Part shown: piece by piece, positions 57,028-64,000 of the stretch
Layout: the number at the start of each line of letters is the position of its first letter
Numbering within the stretch: the first letter of the stretch is position 1
Origin: Pelagibius litoralis
GTDB taxonomy: Bacteria > Pseudomonadota > Alphaproteobacteria > Kiloniellales > DSM-21159
Length of the DNA: 64,000 nucleotides
Direction: 5' to 3'
Assembly: GCA_029287455.1 (NCBI GenBank)
Contig: JARFRB010000117.1
Coordinates: forward strand, 1-64,000
The notes under the pieces: generated by a model
Database searches by the model: none
What the model was told of the DNA's origin: nothing
What the model saw: only the letters and a program-made list of their open reading frames with translations
Translations under genes and position numbers: made by a program

Positions 57028-57480
57028 ATGCTCCACGCCGCTATGGCCGAACACGGGGATATGGACGAACTGGCGCGACGGTACCTTGATCTTTGGCAAG
57101 ATCAAGTCAGCGCCCTGGCCGCCGACCCGGAATTGGGCGCGGCGCTGGAGAAGCTAATGGCCGGGTTTGCCGCCGGCCCCGCCGCCGCCTGGAGCGCGTG
57201 GCCAGGAATCTTGGCGGGTTTGATGACCGGAACGGCGGTCGATGGACAGTGGGATGGACGGAACAGCAAAGCCCGGGACGAAGGGGGCGCGGACGGCCGG
57301 TTCTCCAAAAACGGGGCGGCGCCGGCGGCAGGGGCCTCGCCCGCTGCCACTGCACCTGACGGTGGCGGGGCTGACCTGGGGGACATCGCACGCCGCCTTG
57401 CCCTTCTTGAACAGCGACTTGCTGCGCTGGAGTCCGAGCCTGCGCCCAAGGGCAAGAGAAATCGCCGCGGCGGCGGCTGA
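57028..57480 (+). CDS. Small protein overlapping phaC, possible PHA synthase partner
   Basis: A 150 aa protein. The N terminus (RRYLDLWQDQVSALAADPEL) resembles the start of PHA synthases and PhaE-like partners; the centre is disordered and Ala/Gly/Pro-rich; the C terminus ([19 protein letters not shown]) is a short coiled coil like those at the end of PhaE-type subunits. Its last 239 bp are read in a different frame by phaC. Start uncertain among 57028, 57043 and 57061. A role as synthase partner is inference. Confidence 0.55.
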   Translation: MLHAAMAEHGDMDELARRYLDLWQDQVSALAADPELGAALEKLMAGFAAGPAAAWSAWPGILAGLMTGTAVDGQWDGRNSKARDEGGADGRFSKNGAAPAAGASPAATAPDGGGADLGDIARRLALLEQRLAALESEPAPKGKRNRRGGG

Positions 57481-58525
57481 GGCGCCGGAAGCTTTTCGCG
57501 CTGCCCTGGAAAAAGCTGTGCTGCGGCGCTCCATCGACCTGCTGGAGGCGATCTCGCGCTACCGCGAGCATCCCTATGAGCGCGATTTGCCCGATCCGCC
57601 GGTGCTGTGGCGCGAAGGTACCACGCGGCTGCTGGACTTCGGGCGGGCGAAGCCGGGCGCACCGCCGGTCTTGCTTGTGCCCTCGCTGATAAACCGTGGC
57701 TACATTCTCGATCTCTCGGCGCGCTGCAGCCTCGCGCGATGGCTGGCCAAGGAGGGGTTCCACCCGCTTCTGGTCGATTGGGATGCCCCCGGCACGATCG
57801 AACGGGGCTTCAACCTGACCGACTACATTGCCGGTCGTTTGGAAGGCGCGCTCGACGCGGTTCTCGAAGCGACAGGGCGCGCGCCCTTGCTGGCCGGCTA
57901 CTGCATGGGCGGGCTCTTGGCGCTTGGTTTAGCGCTCAGGCGTCAGCGCGACCTCGCGGCCCTGGCGCTCTTGGCCACGCCCTGGGATTTCTCGGCGTGC
58001 GCCCCCGGGCAAGGGGCGGCGGCGCGGGCGGCCTTGCTCACCTTCGCGCCCGCGATGGACCTGCTCGGCGAGCTGCCCTTGGATGCGATCCAATCGCTCT
58101 TCGCCGCCATCGATCCGGAGAACGGGGCCCGGAAGTTCCTGATGTTCGGCAAGATGGATCCGGTCGGTAGCCGCGCGGATAACTTCGTCGCCTTGGAGGA
58201 TTGGCTGAATGACGGCGTGCCCTTGGCGGCACCGGTGGCCCGGGAATGCCTGGGCGGCTGGTATGCCCGTAACACCACGGCGACCGGCCTCTGGCGGATC
58301 GCGGGAAGGCCGGTGTTGCCGGCGAAACTGGATCTCCCATCGCTTTGCGTGATCCCCGAGACCGATCGCATCGTGCCGCCGGAGTCCGCGCTAGCGCTCG
58401 GTCAGGCGATTCCCGGCGCCGAGCTGCTCCGCCCGCCGCTCGGGCACATCGGCATGGTGGCGAGCGGCCGTGCCCAGGAACTGGCCTGGCAACCGTTGGC
58501 CGCCTGGCTGCGCGAAAGGGGATAA
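57242..58525 (+). CDS. phaC: PHA synthase PhaC, short (class III-like) form
   Basis: A 427 aa alpha/beta hydrolase that polymerises hydroxyacyl-CoA. The lipase-like box is GYCMGG with Cys in place of Ser, the hallmark of PhaC. Asp in PETDRIVPP and His in [10 protein letters not shown] complete the triad, and LLVDWDAPG is conserved. At 427 aa it is much shorter than class I PhaC (about 590 aa). The first 35 residues (Gly/Arg-rich) lie in the overlap with the upstream gene; homology begins near [15 protein letters not shown], so the true start may be later than 57242. Confidence 0.85.
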   Translation: MDSGMDGTAKPGTKGARTAGSPKTGRRRRQGPRPLPLHLTVAGLTWGTSHAALPFLNSDLLRWSPSLRPRAREIAAAAAEAPEAFRAALEKAVLRRSIDLLEAISRYREHPYERDLPDPPVLWREGTTRLLDFGRAKPGAPPVLLVPSLINRGYILDLSARCSLARWLAKEGFHPLLVDWDAPGTIERGFNLTDYIAGRLEGALDAVLEATGRAPLLAGYCMGGLLALGLALRRQRDLAALALLATPWDFSACAPGQGAAARAALLTFAPAMDLLGELPLDAIQSLFAAIDPENGARKFLMFGKMDPVGSRADNFVALEDWLNDGVPLAAPVARECLGGWYARNTTATGLWRIAGRPVLPAKLDLPSLCVIPETDRIVPPESALALGQAIPGAELLRPPLGHIGMVASGRAQELAWQPLAAWLRERG

Positions 58526-58718
58526 GCGGCATCGGCCGCGTCTTGCGCCCAAGCCCCTTGACTCGGTAAGGTCCGGCCCAGGAAAGCGACCCCTTAAAGT
58601 AGCGTTGTCGGGCAATTCGTCAGAGCCCGCGCGTTCTCTATCGATCGGAAACAGGCTGGACCTCGAAGGGGTCCACAAGACACGAGGGCGGAGCGCCCCA
58701 AGCAGGAGGATCGACACC

Positions 58719-59894
58719 ATGACAGAAGTCGTCATCGCGGGCGCCGCCCGCACACCCGTGGGCTCGTTCAACGGCGCCCTTGCAAGCTTGGCGGCCAGCG
58801 AGCTTGGCACCGTGGCCATTACGGAAGCCCTGAAGCGGGCGAAGGTGTCCGGCGAAGAGGTGGACGAGGCCGTGCTCGGCCAGATCCTGATCGCCGGCAC
58901 CGGCCAGAACCCGGCCCGGCAGGCGGCGATGGCGGCGGGCATTCCCGAGGAGAAAACCGCCTATCAGATCAATCAGCTTTGTGGCTCGGGCCTGCGCAGC
59001 GTAGCGCTCGGTTATCAGGCCATCCTCTGCGGCGACGCCGGCATCATGGTCTGCGGCGGCCAGGAGTCCATGAGCAAGTCGCCCCACTGCGCGCATCTGC
59101 GCAACGGCCAGAAGATGGGCGATCTGAAGTTCGTCGACACCATGATCAAGGATGGGCTCTGGGACGCATTCAACGGGTATCACATGGGCAACACCGCGGA
59201 GAACGTGGCCCGCAAGTGGCAGCTGACCCGCGAAGAGCAAGACGCCTTCGCCGCGAACTCCCAGCAAAAGGCCGAGGCCGCGCAGAAGGCCGGCCGCTTC
59301 GCGGATGAAATCGCACCCGTCACGATCTCCACCCGCAAGGGCGACATTGTCGTCTCCGAGGACGAATACCCCAAGCACGGGACGACGTTGGAGACCCTGG
59401 CGAAGCTGCGGCCCGCCTTCGAGAAGGAAGGCACCGTCACGGCCGGCAACGCCAGCGGGATCAACGATGGTGCCGCCGCCATCGTGCTGATGACCGGCGA
59501 GGAAGCCGCACGGCGTGGCGTGGAGCCCATGGCGCGGATCGTATCCTGGGCCACCTGCGGCGTCGATCCGGCGATCATGGGCACCGGCCCCATCCCCTCG
59601 TCCCGCAAGGCGTTGGAGCGGGCCGGCTGGTCGCCCGACGACCTGGATCTGGTGGAAGCCAACGAGGCCTTCGCGGCCCAGGCCCTGGCGGTCAACAAGG
59701 ACCTTGGCTGGGACACGGACAAGGTCAACGTCAATGGCGGCGCCATCGCGCTTGGCCATCCGATCGGCGCGTCCGGCGCGCGGGTCCTGGTCACCCTGCT
59801 GCACGAGATGCGGCGGCGCGACGCCAAGAAGGGCCTCGCCACCCTGTGCATCGGTGGGGGCATGGGAATCGCCATGTGTGTCGCGCGGGATTGA
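58719..59894 (+). CDS. phaA: Acetyl-CoA acetyltransferase PhaA (thiolase)
   Basis: Condenses two acetyl-CoA into acetoacetyl-CoA. The 391 aa thiolase has the nucleophile Cys in [35 protein letters not shown] and the second Cys in [13 protein letters not shown] strong AGGAGGA precedes ATG 58719, deciding the start against the longer open frame. 193 bp separate it from phaC. Confidence 0.97.
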   Translation: MTEVVIAGAARTPVGSFNGALASLAASELGTVAITEALKRAKVSGEEVDEAVLGQILIAGTGQNPARQAAMAAGIPEEKTAYQINQLCGSGLRSVALGYQAILCGDAGIMVCGGQESMSKSPHCAHLRNGQKMGDLKFVDTMIKDGLWDAFNGYHMGNTAENVARKWQLTREEQDAFAANSQQKAEAAQKAGRFADEIAPVTISTRKGDIVVSEDEYPKHGTTLETLAKLRPAFEKEGTVTAGNASGINDGAAAIVLMTGEEAARRGVEPMARIVSWATCGVDPAIMGTGPIPSSRKALERAGWSPDDLDLVEANEAFAAQALAVNKDLGWDTDKVNVNGGAIALGHPIGASGARVLVTLLHEMRRRDAKKGLATLCIGGGMGIAMCVARD

Positions 59895-59941
59895 TTGAGG
59901 CCTGTCGGCCAAGGAAGATAATAAGAATAAAGACAACAAGG

Positions 59942-59973
59942 GGTCGTTCCCGAAGGCGGGGACGGCCTCTTTG
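59942..59973 (+). terminator. Hairpin terminator or attenuator between phaA and phaB
   Basis: GGTCGTTCCC at 59942-59951 pairs with GGGGACGGCC at 59958-59967 (10 bp with G-T pairs, loop GAAGGC), followed by TCTTTG. It lies 47 bp after the phaA stop and would separate or dampen phaB expression. Confidence 0.55.
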
Positions 59974-60053
59974 CTGGAAAGACACGCGCCCACGTGGTTT
60001 CATGGGACACCGGCTCTTGGAGCCCAAGTACCGAGAACAAGGGAGGATCTGGG

Positions 60054-60779
60054 ATGGCAGGACGTGTAGCGCTCGTGACAGGTGGCACTCGTGGCATCGG
60101 CAAGGCGATCAGCGAGGCGCTGAAAGCGGCTGGCTATCATGTCGTCGCCAACTACGGCGGCAACGACGAAGCGGCGCAGAAGTTCCAGGATGAAACCGGT
60201 ATTGCCGTCTCGAAGTTCGATGTTTCCGATTTCGGGCAGGTGCAGGACGCGATCGCCAAGATCGTCGAGGAGCATGGGCCGGTCGAGGTGCTGGTGAACA
60301 ATGCCGGCATCACCCGCGACACCACCATGCACCGTATGTCGATCGATCAGTGGAAGGCGGTCATCGACACCAACCTGACCTCCTGCTTCAACTGCTCGCG
60401 CGCGGTGATCGAATCCATGCGTGAGAGGGGCTTCGGCCGGATCGTCAACATCGGCTCGATCAACGGGCAAGCCGGGCAGTACGGGCAGGTGAATTACGCT
60501 GCCGCGAAGTCGGGCATCCATGGTTTCACGAAGGCGCTGGCTCAGGAAGGGGCCGCGAAGGGCATCACCGTCAACGCCATCGCGCCGGGCTACATCGCCA
60601 CCGACATGGTGCGCGCGGTGCCCGAACCGGTGCTGGAGAAGATCAAGGCGCGCATCCCCGTCGGCCGTTTGGGCGAGGCGGAAGAGATCGCGCGGGGCGT
60701 GCTGTTCCTGGTGAGCGACGACGGGGGTTTCATCACCGGCTCCACGCTCTCCATCAACGGCGGTCAGCATATGTACTGA
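60054..60779 (+). CDS. phaB: Acetoacetyl-CoA reductase PhaB
   Basis: NADPH-dependent reduction of acetoacetyl-CoA to (R)-3-hydroxybutyryl-CoA, the PHB monomer. The 241 aa short-chain dehydrogenase has VALVTGGTRGIGKA, NNAGITRD, the Ser-Tyr-Lys centre in IGSINGQAGQYGQVNYAAAK and the family-specific CFNCSRAVI. GGGAGGA precedes ATG 60054. Confidence 0.97.
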   Translation: MAGRVALVTGGTRGIGKAISEALKAAGYHVVANYGGNDEAAQKFQDETGIAVSKFDVSDFGQVQDAIAKIVEEHGPVEVLVNNAGITRDTTMHRMSIDQWKAVIDTNLTSCFNCSRAVIESMRERGFGRIVNIGSINGQAGQYGQVNYAAAKSGIHGFTKALAQEGAAKGITVNAIAPGYIATDMVRAVPEPVLEKIKARIPVGRLGEAEEIARGVLFLVSDDGGFITGSTLSINGGQHMY

Positions 60780-60803
60780 CGCCCTTGGCCGCTGGGTCTG
60801 GCG

Positions 60804-61391
60804 CTATAGGAAGAACCCGACGACCGAAACCGCCAGCAGGCCGCCCATGGCGAGGTTGAAGGCCCGCAGGCGTTCCGGCGTCCCCAAAAGTCGCCCGATA
60901 CCCGCGCCGAACAGCGCCCAGGTGGAGGTCGCGAAGACCGAGACCGCCGCGAAGACCAGGGTGACCACCAAGGCCTGGGATACAAGCCCGCTCTGCGGCG
61001 TGATGTAGGCCGCCGCAGCGCCGACGGCGATCATCCAGGCCTTGGGATTGACCCACTGGAAAGCCGCTGCCTGCAGAAGGCTCAAGGGCTTGGCGGTTTC
61101 GGCCTTGGCGCGGCCGGCCATGGCGATCCGCCAGGCCAGGTAAAGCAGATACCCGGCCCCAACGATCTTCAGCACATGATGCAAAGCCGGCCAATCGCGA
61201 AACACGACTCCCAGCCCCAGCGCGACCGCGAAAAGCAGAAAGGGCCAACCCAAAGTGATCCCCAGTATGTGCGGCAAAGTCCGCCGAAACCCGTAGTTCG
61301 CGCCGGAAGCGGCCAGCATCAAGGTATTCGGCCCTGGCGAGAACGAGGTCGCGACGGCGAAGACGAGCAGGGGAAGCAATAGATCGCTCAT
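60804..61391 (-). CDS. LysE/RhtB family amino acid exporter
   Basis: A 195 aa inner-membrane protein with six predicted helices: FAVATSFSPGPNTLMLAASG, GWPFLLFAVALGLGVVFRDW and a LQAAAFQWVNPKAWMIAVGA loop are family signatures. Exports amino acids or homoserine-like compounds; substrate unknown. MSDLLLP at 61391 is the usual start; the frame open to 61517 has no homology. Confidence 0.93.
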   Translation of the reverse strand: MSDLLLPLLVFAVATSFSPGPNTLMLAASGANYGFRRTLPHILGITLGWPFLLFAVALGLGVVFRDWPALHHVLKIVGAGYLLYLAWRIAMAGRAKAETAKPLSLLQAAAFQWVNPKAWMIAVGAAAAYITPQSGLVSQALVVTLVFAAVSVFATSTWALFGAGIGRLLGTPERLRAFNLAMGGLLAVSVVGFFL

Positions 61392-61574
61392 AACGGCCCC
61401 GGCATGAAAATTAGGGCAAGCATGCTGTCCTAAAACAGATGGGTGTGGCACGCGGGTTTCGCAAGACGGCATTTCGCGATGTGGCCTCAGGAGCCCCTTG
61501 CGCCAGGGCTTGCGCATCTCTAGTAACCCCTCGAACGCAGGAATGAGCGCGCGGCGCGGAGAGACACAGCCGTT

Positions 61575-62243
61575 ATGACCCTCCCCATCATCTTCGACTG
61601 CGACGGCGTTCTGATCGACAGCGAGCGCTTGGCGATGCAGGCGATTCTAGCCGAGCTCGCGGTCTATGGGGTGGTGCTCGATCCGGATGCCGCCGCCAAG
61701 CGCTTCATTGGCATGACCGACAAGGAGATTGCGCGGGTCTGCGCGGCGGAGAGTGGTCTTGAGGTGCCGGAGGGCTTCCCTGAGCGGGTCGCCGAGCGGG
61801 TCCTCGGTCTCTTCGCCGAGGAGCTCGAGCCAATTGCGGGTGCGCGGGCGTTTCTGGAGTCTCACGAGGGGCCCCGGGCCGTGGCCTCCAATTCCGGCCA
61901 GCGCCGCCTGGAAAAGTCCTTGAGCATCGTTGGCTTGGCGCCCTTTTTCGAGGCCAACTGCCGGGTCAGCCACGAGATGGTGGTCCGCCCGAAACCCGCA
62001 CCCGACATCTACCTGCACGCGGCAAGCCTTCTCGCCATCGCGCCCCAAGACTGCTGGGCGGTGGAGGACAGCGTGACCGGCGTGACCGCGGCGGCGGGCG
62101 CCGGCCTCCGGGTAATTGGGTTTCTCGGCGCCAGCGGACATGCGCCGGATCAGGCCGAGCGACTCACGGCCGCGGGCGCGCTCGGCGTCGTCGAGGGCTA
62201 TGGGACCTTGGCGGCGGAAATCGAGCGCTTGCGCAAGGTGTGA
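61575..62243 (+). CDS. HAD-family phosphatase, beta-phosphoglucomutase-like
   Basis: A 222 aa hydrolase. Motif I is IIFDCDGVLIDSERLA, motif II Ser in VASNSGQRRL, motif III Lys in VRPKPAPDIYLHAA and motif IV VEDSVTGVTAA. The small helical cap follows motif I. Substrate unknown; subfamily IA members act on sugar phosphates or phosphoglycolate. Confidence 0.92.
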   Translation: MTLPIIFDCDGVLIDSERLAMQAILAELAVYGVVLDPDAAAKRFIGMTDKEIARVCAAESGLEVPEGFPERVAERVLGLFAEELEPIAGARAFLESHEGPRAVASNSGQRRLEKSLSIVGLAPFFEANCRVSHEMVVRPKPAPDIYLHAASLLAIAPQDCWAVEDSVTGVTAAAGAGLRVIGFLGASGHAPDQAERLTAAGALGVVEGYGTLAAEIERLRKV

Positions 62244-62322
62244 TCTCGCGCCACTCTCCCGGCGGGCAACATTCCATGGCAACCAGTTTGGGCTGTGGAC
62301 CAGAGATCGGGGAGGCTAAATC

Positions 62323-62898
62323 ATGACCACGCCAGGATTGCCGGACGTCGAAACCTTGCGCCGTCAAATCAAGGACGCTATCAAGACCCATTCCAAGATG
62401 TTCATGTTCGAGGGCGTGGTGCTGATCCTCTTCGGGCTGATGGCCATTGCCTTGCCGGTGGTTTCCACCTTGACCATTGGCTTGATCGTCGGGGCCGCCT
62501 TGCTGGTCGGCGGCGTGGTGCAGGTGGTTTCGTCCTTTAAGCATTCCCGGGAGTCGGGCTTCTGGCTGTCGCTGGTGGTTGGCGCCTTGGCCGCGATCGT
62601 CGGGTTGCTGTTTCTTTTCGATCCCTCCTCCGGAGCGCTGTCCCTCACGCTTCTATTGATCGCGCTGTTTTTGGCCGAAGGGGTCACCAAGATCGTGGCG
62701 GCGATTCAGATGCGGGACGTGCTGCCCAATTGGGGCTGGACCCTGGTCAGCGGCCTGATTTCCGTGGTGCTGGCGGGCATCCTGTGGAGCGGGTTTCCGA
62801 TCACCGCGGCTTGGGTGCTTGGCCTTCTGGTCGGCATTAACATGGTCTTCTTCGGCGTCACCCTGATCGTGATGGCTGCCTCCGCCAAGAAGCTCTGA
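62323..62898 (+). CDS. HdeD-like (DUF308) membrane protein
   Basis: A 191 aa protein with about six transmembrane helices arranged as three pairs; ILFGLMAIALPVVSTLTIGL and GAALLVGGVVQVVSSF are typical of HdeD, an acid-resistance membrane protein. Its mechanism is unknown. It has no close neighbour that gives context. Confidence 0.88.
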   Translation: MTTPGLPDVETLRRQIKDAIKTHSKMFMFEGVVLILFGLMAIALPVVSTLTIGLIVGAALLVGGVVQVVSSFKHSRESGFWLSLVVGALAAIVGLLFLFDPSSGALSLTLLLIALFLAEGVTKIVAAIQMRDVLPNWGWTLVSGLISVVLAGILWSGFPITAAWVLGLLVGINMVFFGVTLIVMAASAKKL

Positions 62899-62987
62899 GG
62901 GCACCGGCGAAAAGCGTGCCACGGAAAGGGTTTCGCGCCTCGCGGCGGTGAACTAGCCTAGGGCGAGGCAAAGGGAGCAAAAGACGC

Positions 62988-63194
62988 ATGGACGAAGAAG
63001 TTTTCAACATGGAGCTGCGGAAGTTCCTGAAGAAGGTCGGTGTCACTTCGCAGCGTGAAATCGAAACAGCGGTGCGTGACGCGCTGGAGGCCGGGAAGAT
63101 CGATCCCTCGGGCAGTATCGACGCGAAGGTGACGCTCTCCCTGCCCGGCCTGGGCTTGGTGCAGGATATCGACGGAAAGATCTCGCTGTCCTAG
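62988..63194 (+). CDS. DUF6494 small protein
   Basis: A 68 aa protein matching the DUF6494 pattern (FNMELRKFLKKVGVTSQREI followed by a hydrophobic PGLGLVQDIDGKISLS end). Function unknown. ATG 62988 is preceded by AAAGGGAG at good distance. Confidence 0.82.
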   Translation: MDEEVFNMELRKFLKKVGVTSQREIETAVRDALEAGKIDPSGSIDAKVTLSLPGLGLVQDIDGKISLS

Positions 63195-63225
63195 GTCCAG
63201 AGCCTGAGCGCTGAGTTCGGCGGGT

Positions 63226-64000
63226 CTAGGGCGAGGCAATCGCGGCGGGTAGCGCCATTCCCGCTTGTTTCATGACGTCCCGCAGGCGGTCGGGATAATC
63301 GGTGATAATGCCGTCCACGCCAGCGGTGATCAGGCGGGCCATGTCCTCCGGCTCGTTCACGGTCCAGACAACGACCTTAAGGCCAAGACCGCGCGCCTCG
63401 GCGATATCGCCATCGCGCAGGTCGCGGAAATAGGGCGACCAGACCTTGCCGCCGGCCCGCGCGACCGCTGCTGGAACCGAGCCTTCGAAGTCATCCAGAT
63501 CCCAGCCCGCCGTCCAGGGGGAGGCACCGGGCCGGCCTCTTTCCAGATTGTCGAGCCAGTCCCGCTCCGCAGTGAGATGGACCGTCTCCATGGTCGGTGC
63601 CCGCTCCCGGGCGAGCGCGAGGCTGCGCCAGTCGAAGGACTGCAGGCTTGCCCGGTCCATCGCCCCGGCCGACTCGATATCCGCCAGAATCGCGTCGGTG
63701 AGTGCTGCGGGATCCGGCGAGGTGTTGGGCTCTAGTGGCGAAATCTTGGTCTCGATGTTGTAGCGCAAGGTCCCGCCACCCAGCGCCTCGCCCAAAGCCA
63801 AGACCTCCGCGAGTGTGGGAACCATCACACCGTCGAGGCCTTGCTGCTCCGCGAAGCGTTCCGCCACCCGGCTGCTGGGCTGTGCGCGCCCAACGTCGAA
63901 GCGCTGCAATTCGGCCAGGGTCATGGCTTTGATCACGGGCCCCGGCGCCGCGATCCAGGTCCCGTCGGGGCCGCGCGCCAAGTCCGGCGACAGGCGGCGG
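63226..64000 (-). CDS. Glycerophosphodiester phosphodiesterase (partial, cut by the right edge)
   Basis: The C-terminal 258 or so residues of a GDPD-type TIM-barrel enzyme. Visible parts are the post-His segment (LSPDLARGPDGTWIA), TLAEVLALGEAL, YNIETKISPLEPNT with the metal-binding Glu, SFDWRSLALARERAP, and the end GLKVVVWTVNEPEDMARLIT and GVDGIITDYPDRLRDV. The frame continues unbroken to position 64000, so the N terminus with the catalytic His pair lies outside. Splits glycerophosphodiesters into glycerol-3-phosphate and alcohol. Confidence 0.92.
   Translation of the reverse strand, partial: RRLSPDLARGPDGTWIAAPGPVIKAMTLAELQRFDVGRAQPSSRVAERFAEQQGLDGVMVPTLAEVLALGEALGGGTLRYNIETKISPLEPNTSPDPAALTDAILADIESAGAMDRASLQSFDWRSLALARERAPTMETVHLTAERDWLDNLERGRPGASPWTAGWDLDDFEGSVPAAVARAGGKVWSPYFRDLRDGDIAEARGLGLKVVVWTVNEPEDMARLITAGVDGIITDYPDRLRDVMKQAGMALPAAIASP

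Overview
The window is 64 kb of GC-rich (about 65% G+C by eye) chromosomal DNA from a free-living alphaproteobacterium. The gene content (CarD next to rpoH, ALA synthase of the glycine/succinyl-CoA type, a PhaR-type PHB repressor, TIGR02302, PraR-like XRE regulator, metX-metW) fits a member of the Rhodospirillales/Kiloniellales group; this placement is inference. No rRNA, insertion sequence, prophage, plasmid gene or CRISPR array was seen. One tRNA, tRNA-Arg(CCT), is present.

Layout. 1-3 kb: aromatic amino acid gene (chorismate mutase) divergent from metX-metW (methionine). 3-7 kb: an NlpC/P60 peptidase and a large multi-cluster Fe-S protein, divergent from a HTH plus periplasmic-binding-like regulator; this pair normally accompanies formate dehydrogenase genes, which are absent here. 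7-14.3 kb: a minus-strand leucine cluster (leuC, leuD, leuB) with a YcbB-type L,D-transpeptidase and a YcbK/MepK-like peptidase between leuC and leuD and a gamma-butyrobetaine-hydroxylase-like dioxygenase at its end. 14.4-20 kb: a shortened AMP-ligase-like protein, DUF938 methyltransferase, TerB-like protein, ferredoxin FdxA, CarD, a phosphatase-like pseudoenzyme and the heat-shock sigma factor RpoH. 19.7-27 kb: class III cyclase with nuclease-like partner, prolyl aminopeptidase, tRNA-Arg, cupin, glycosyltransferase, DUF1194, TlpA. 27.4-33 kb: argH-lptM-lysA translationally coupled, then TIGR02302. 33-39.2 kb: mmsA and a complete Mla-like lipid transport operon (STAS-permease, ATPase, MCE protein, lipoprotein). 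39-46 kb: sterol-desaturase-like enzyme, class I amidotransferase peptidase, YkuD L,D-transpeptidase, hemA, cytochrome c, GltS. 46-50.7 kb: LpoA-like lipoprotein, YraN, BON lipoprotein, SirB1-like protein, gshB. 51-54 kb: CobW-type GTPase coupled to hisI, PraR-like regulator. 54-61 kb: PAS-GGDEF-EAL protein and the PHB cluster (phaR, small partner gene, phaC, phaA, phaB). 61-64 kb: LysE exporter, HAD phosphatase, HdeD, DUF6494, and a glycerophosphodiesterase cut by the right edge.

How the genes fit together. Three themes recur: amino acid synthesis (Phe/Tyr, Met, Leu, Arg, Lys, His), envelope maintenance (three peptidoglycan enzymes, LpoA, LptM, Mla-type lipid transport) and carbon storage and stress control (PHB, RpoH, CarD, c-di-GMP protein). 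The most unusual items are: a PPP-family phosphatase homologue between carD and rpoH in which nearly all metal ligands are replaced; an MCE protein carrying eight exact-length 28-residue repeats; a class III-like PHA synthase whose gene overlaps its putative partner gene by about 240 bp in another frame; an AT-rich island holding a perfect FNR/FixK-type site; a three-hairpin candidate small RNA near 41.1 kb; and a CobW-HisI coupled pair that suggests dedicated zinc delivery to HisI.

Start codons were chosen from Shine-Dalgarno positions and expected N termini, so several differ from the longest open frame. All family names rest on motif recognition by eye, without database searches.
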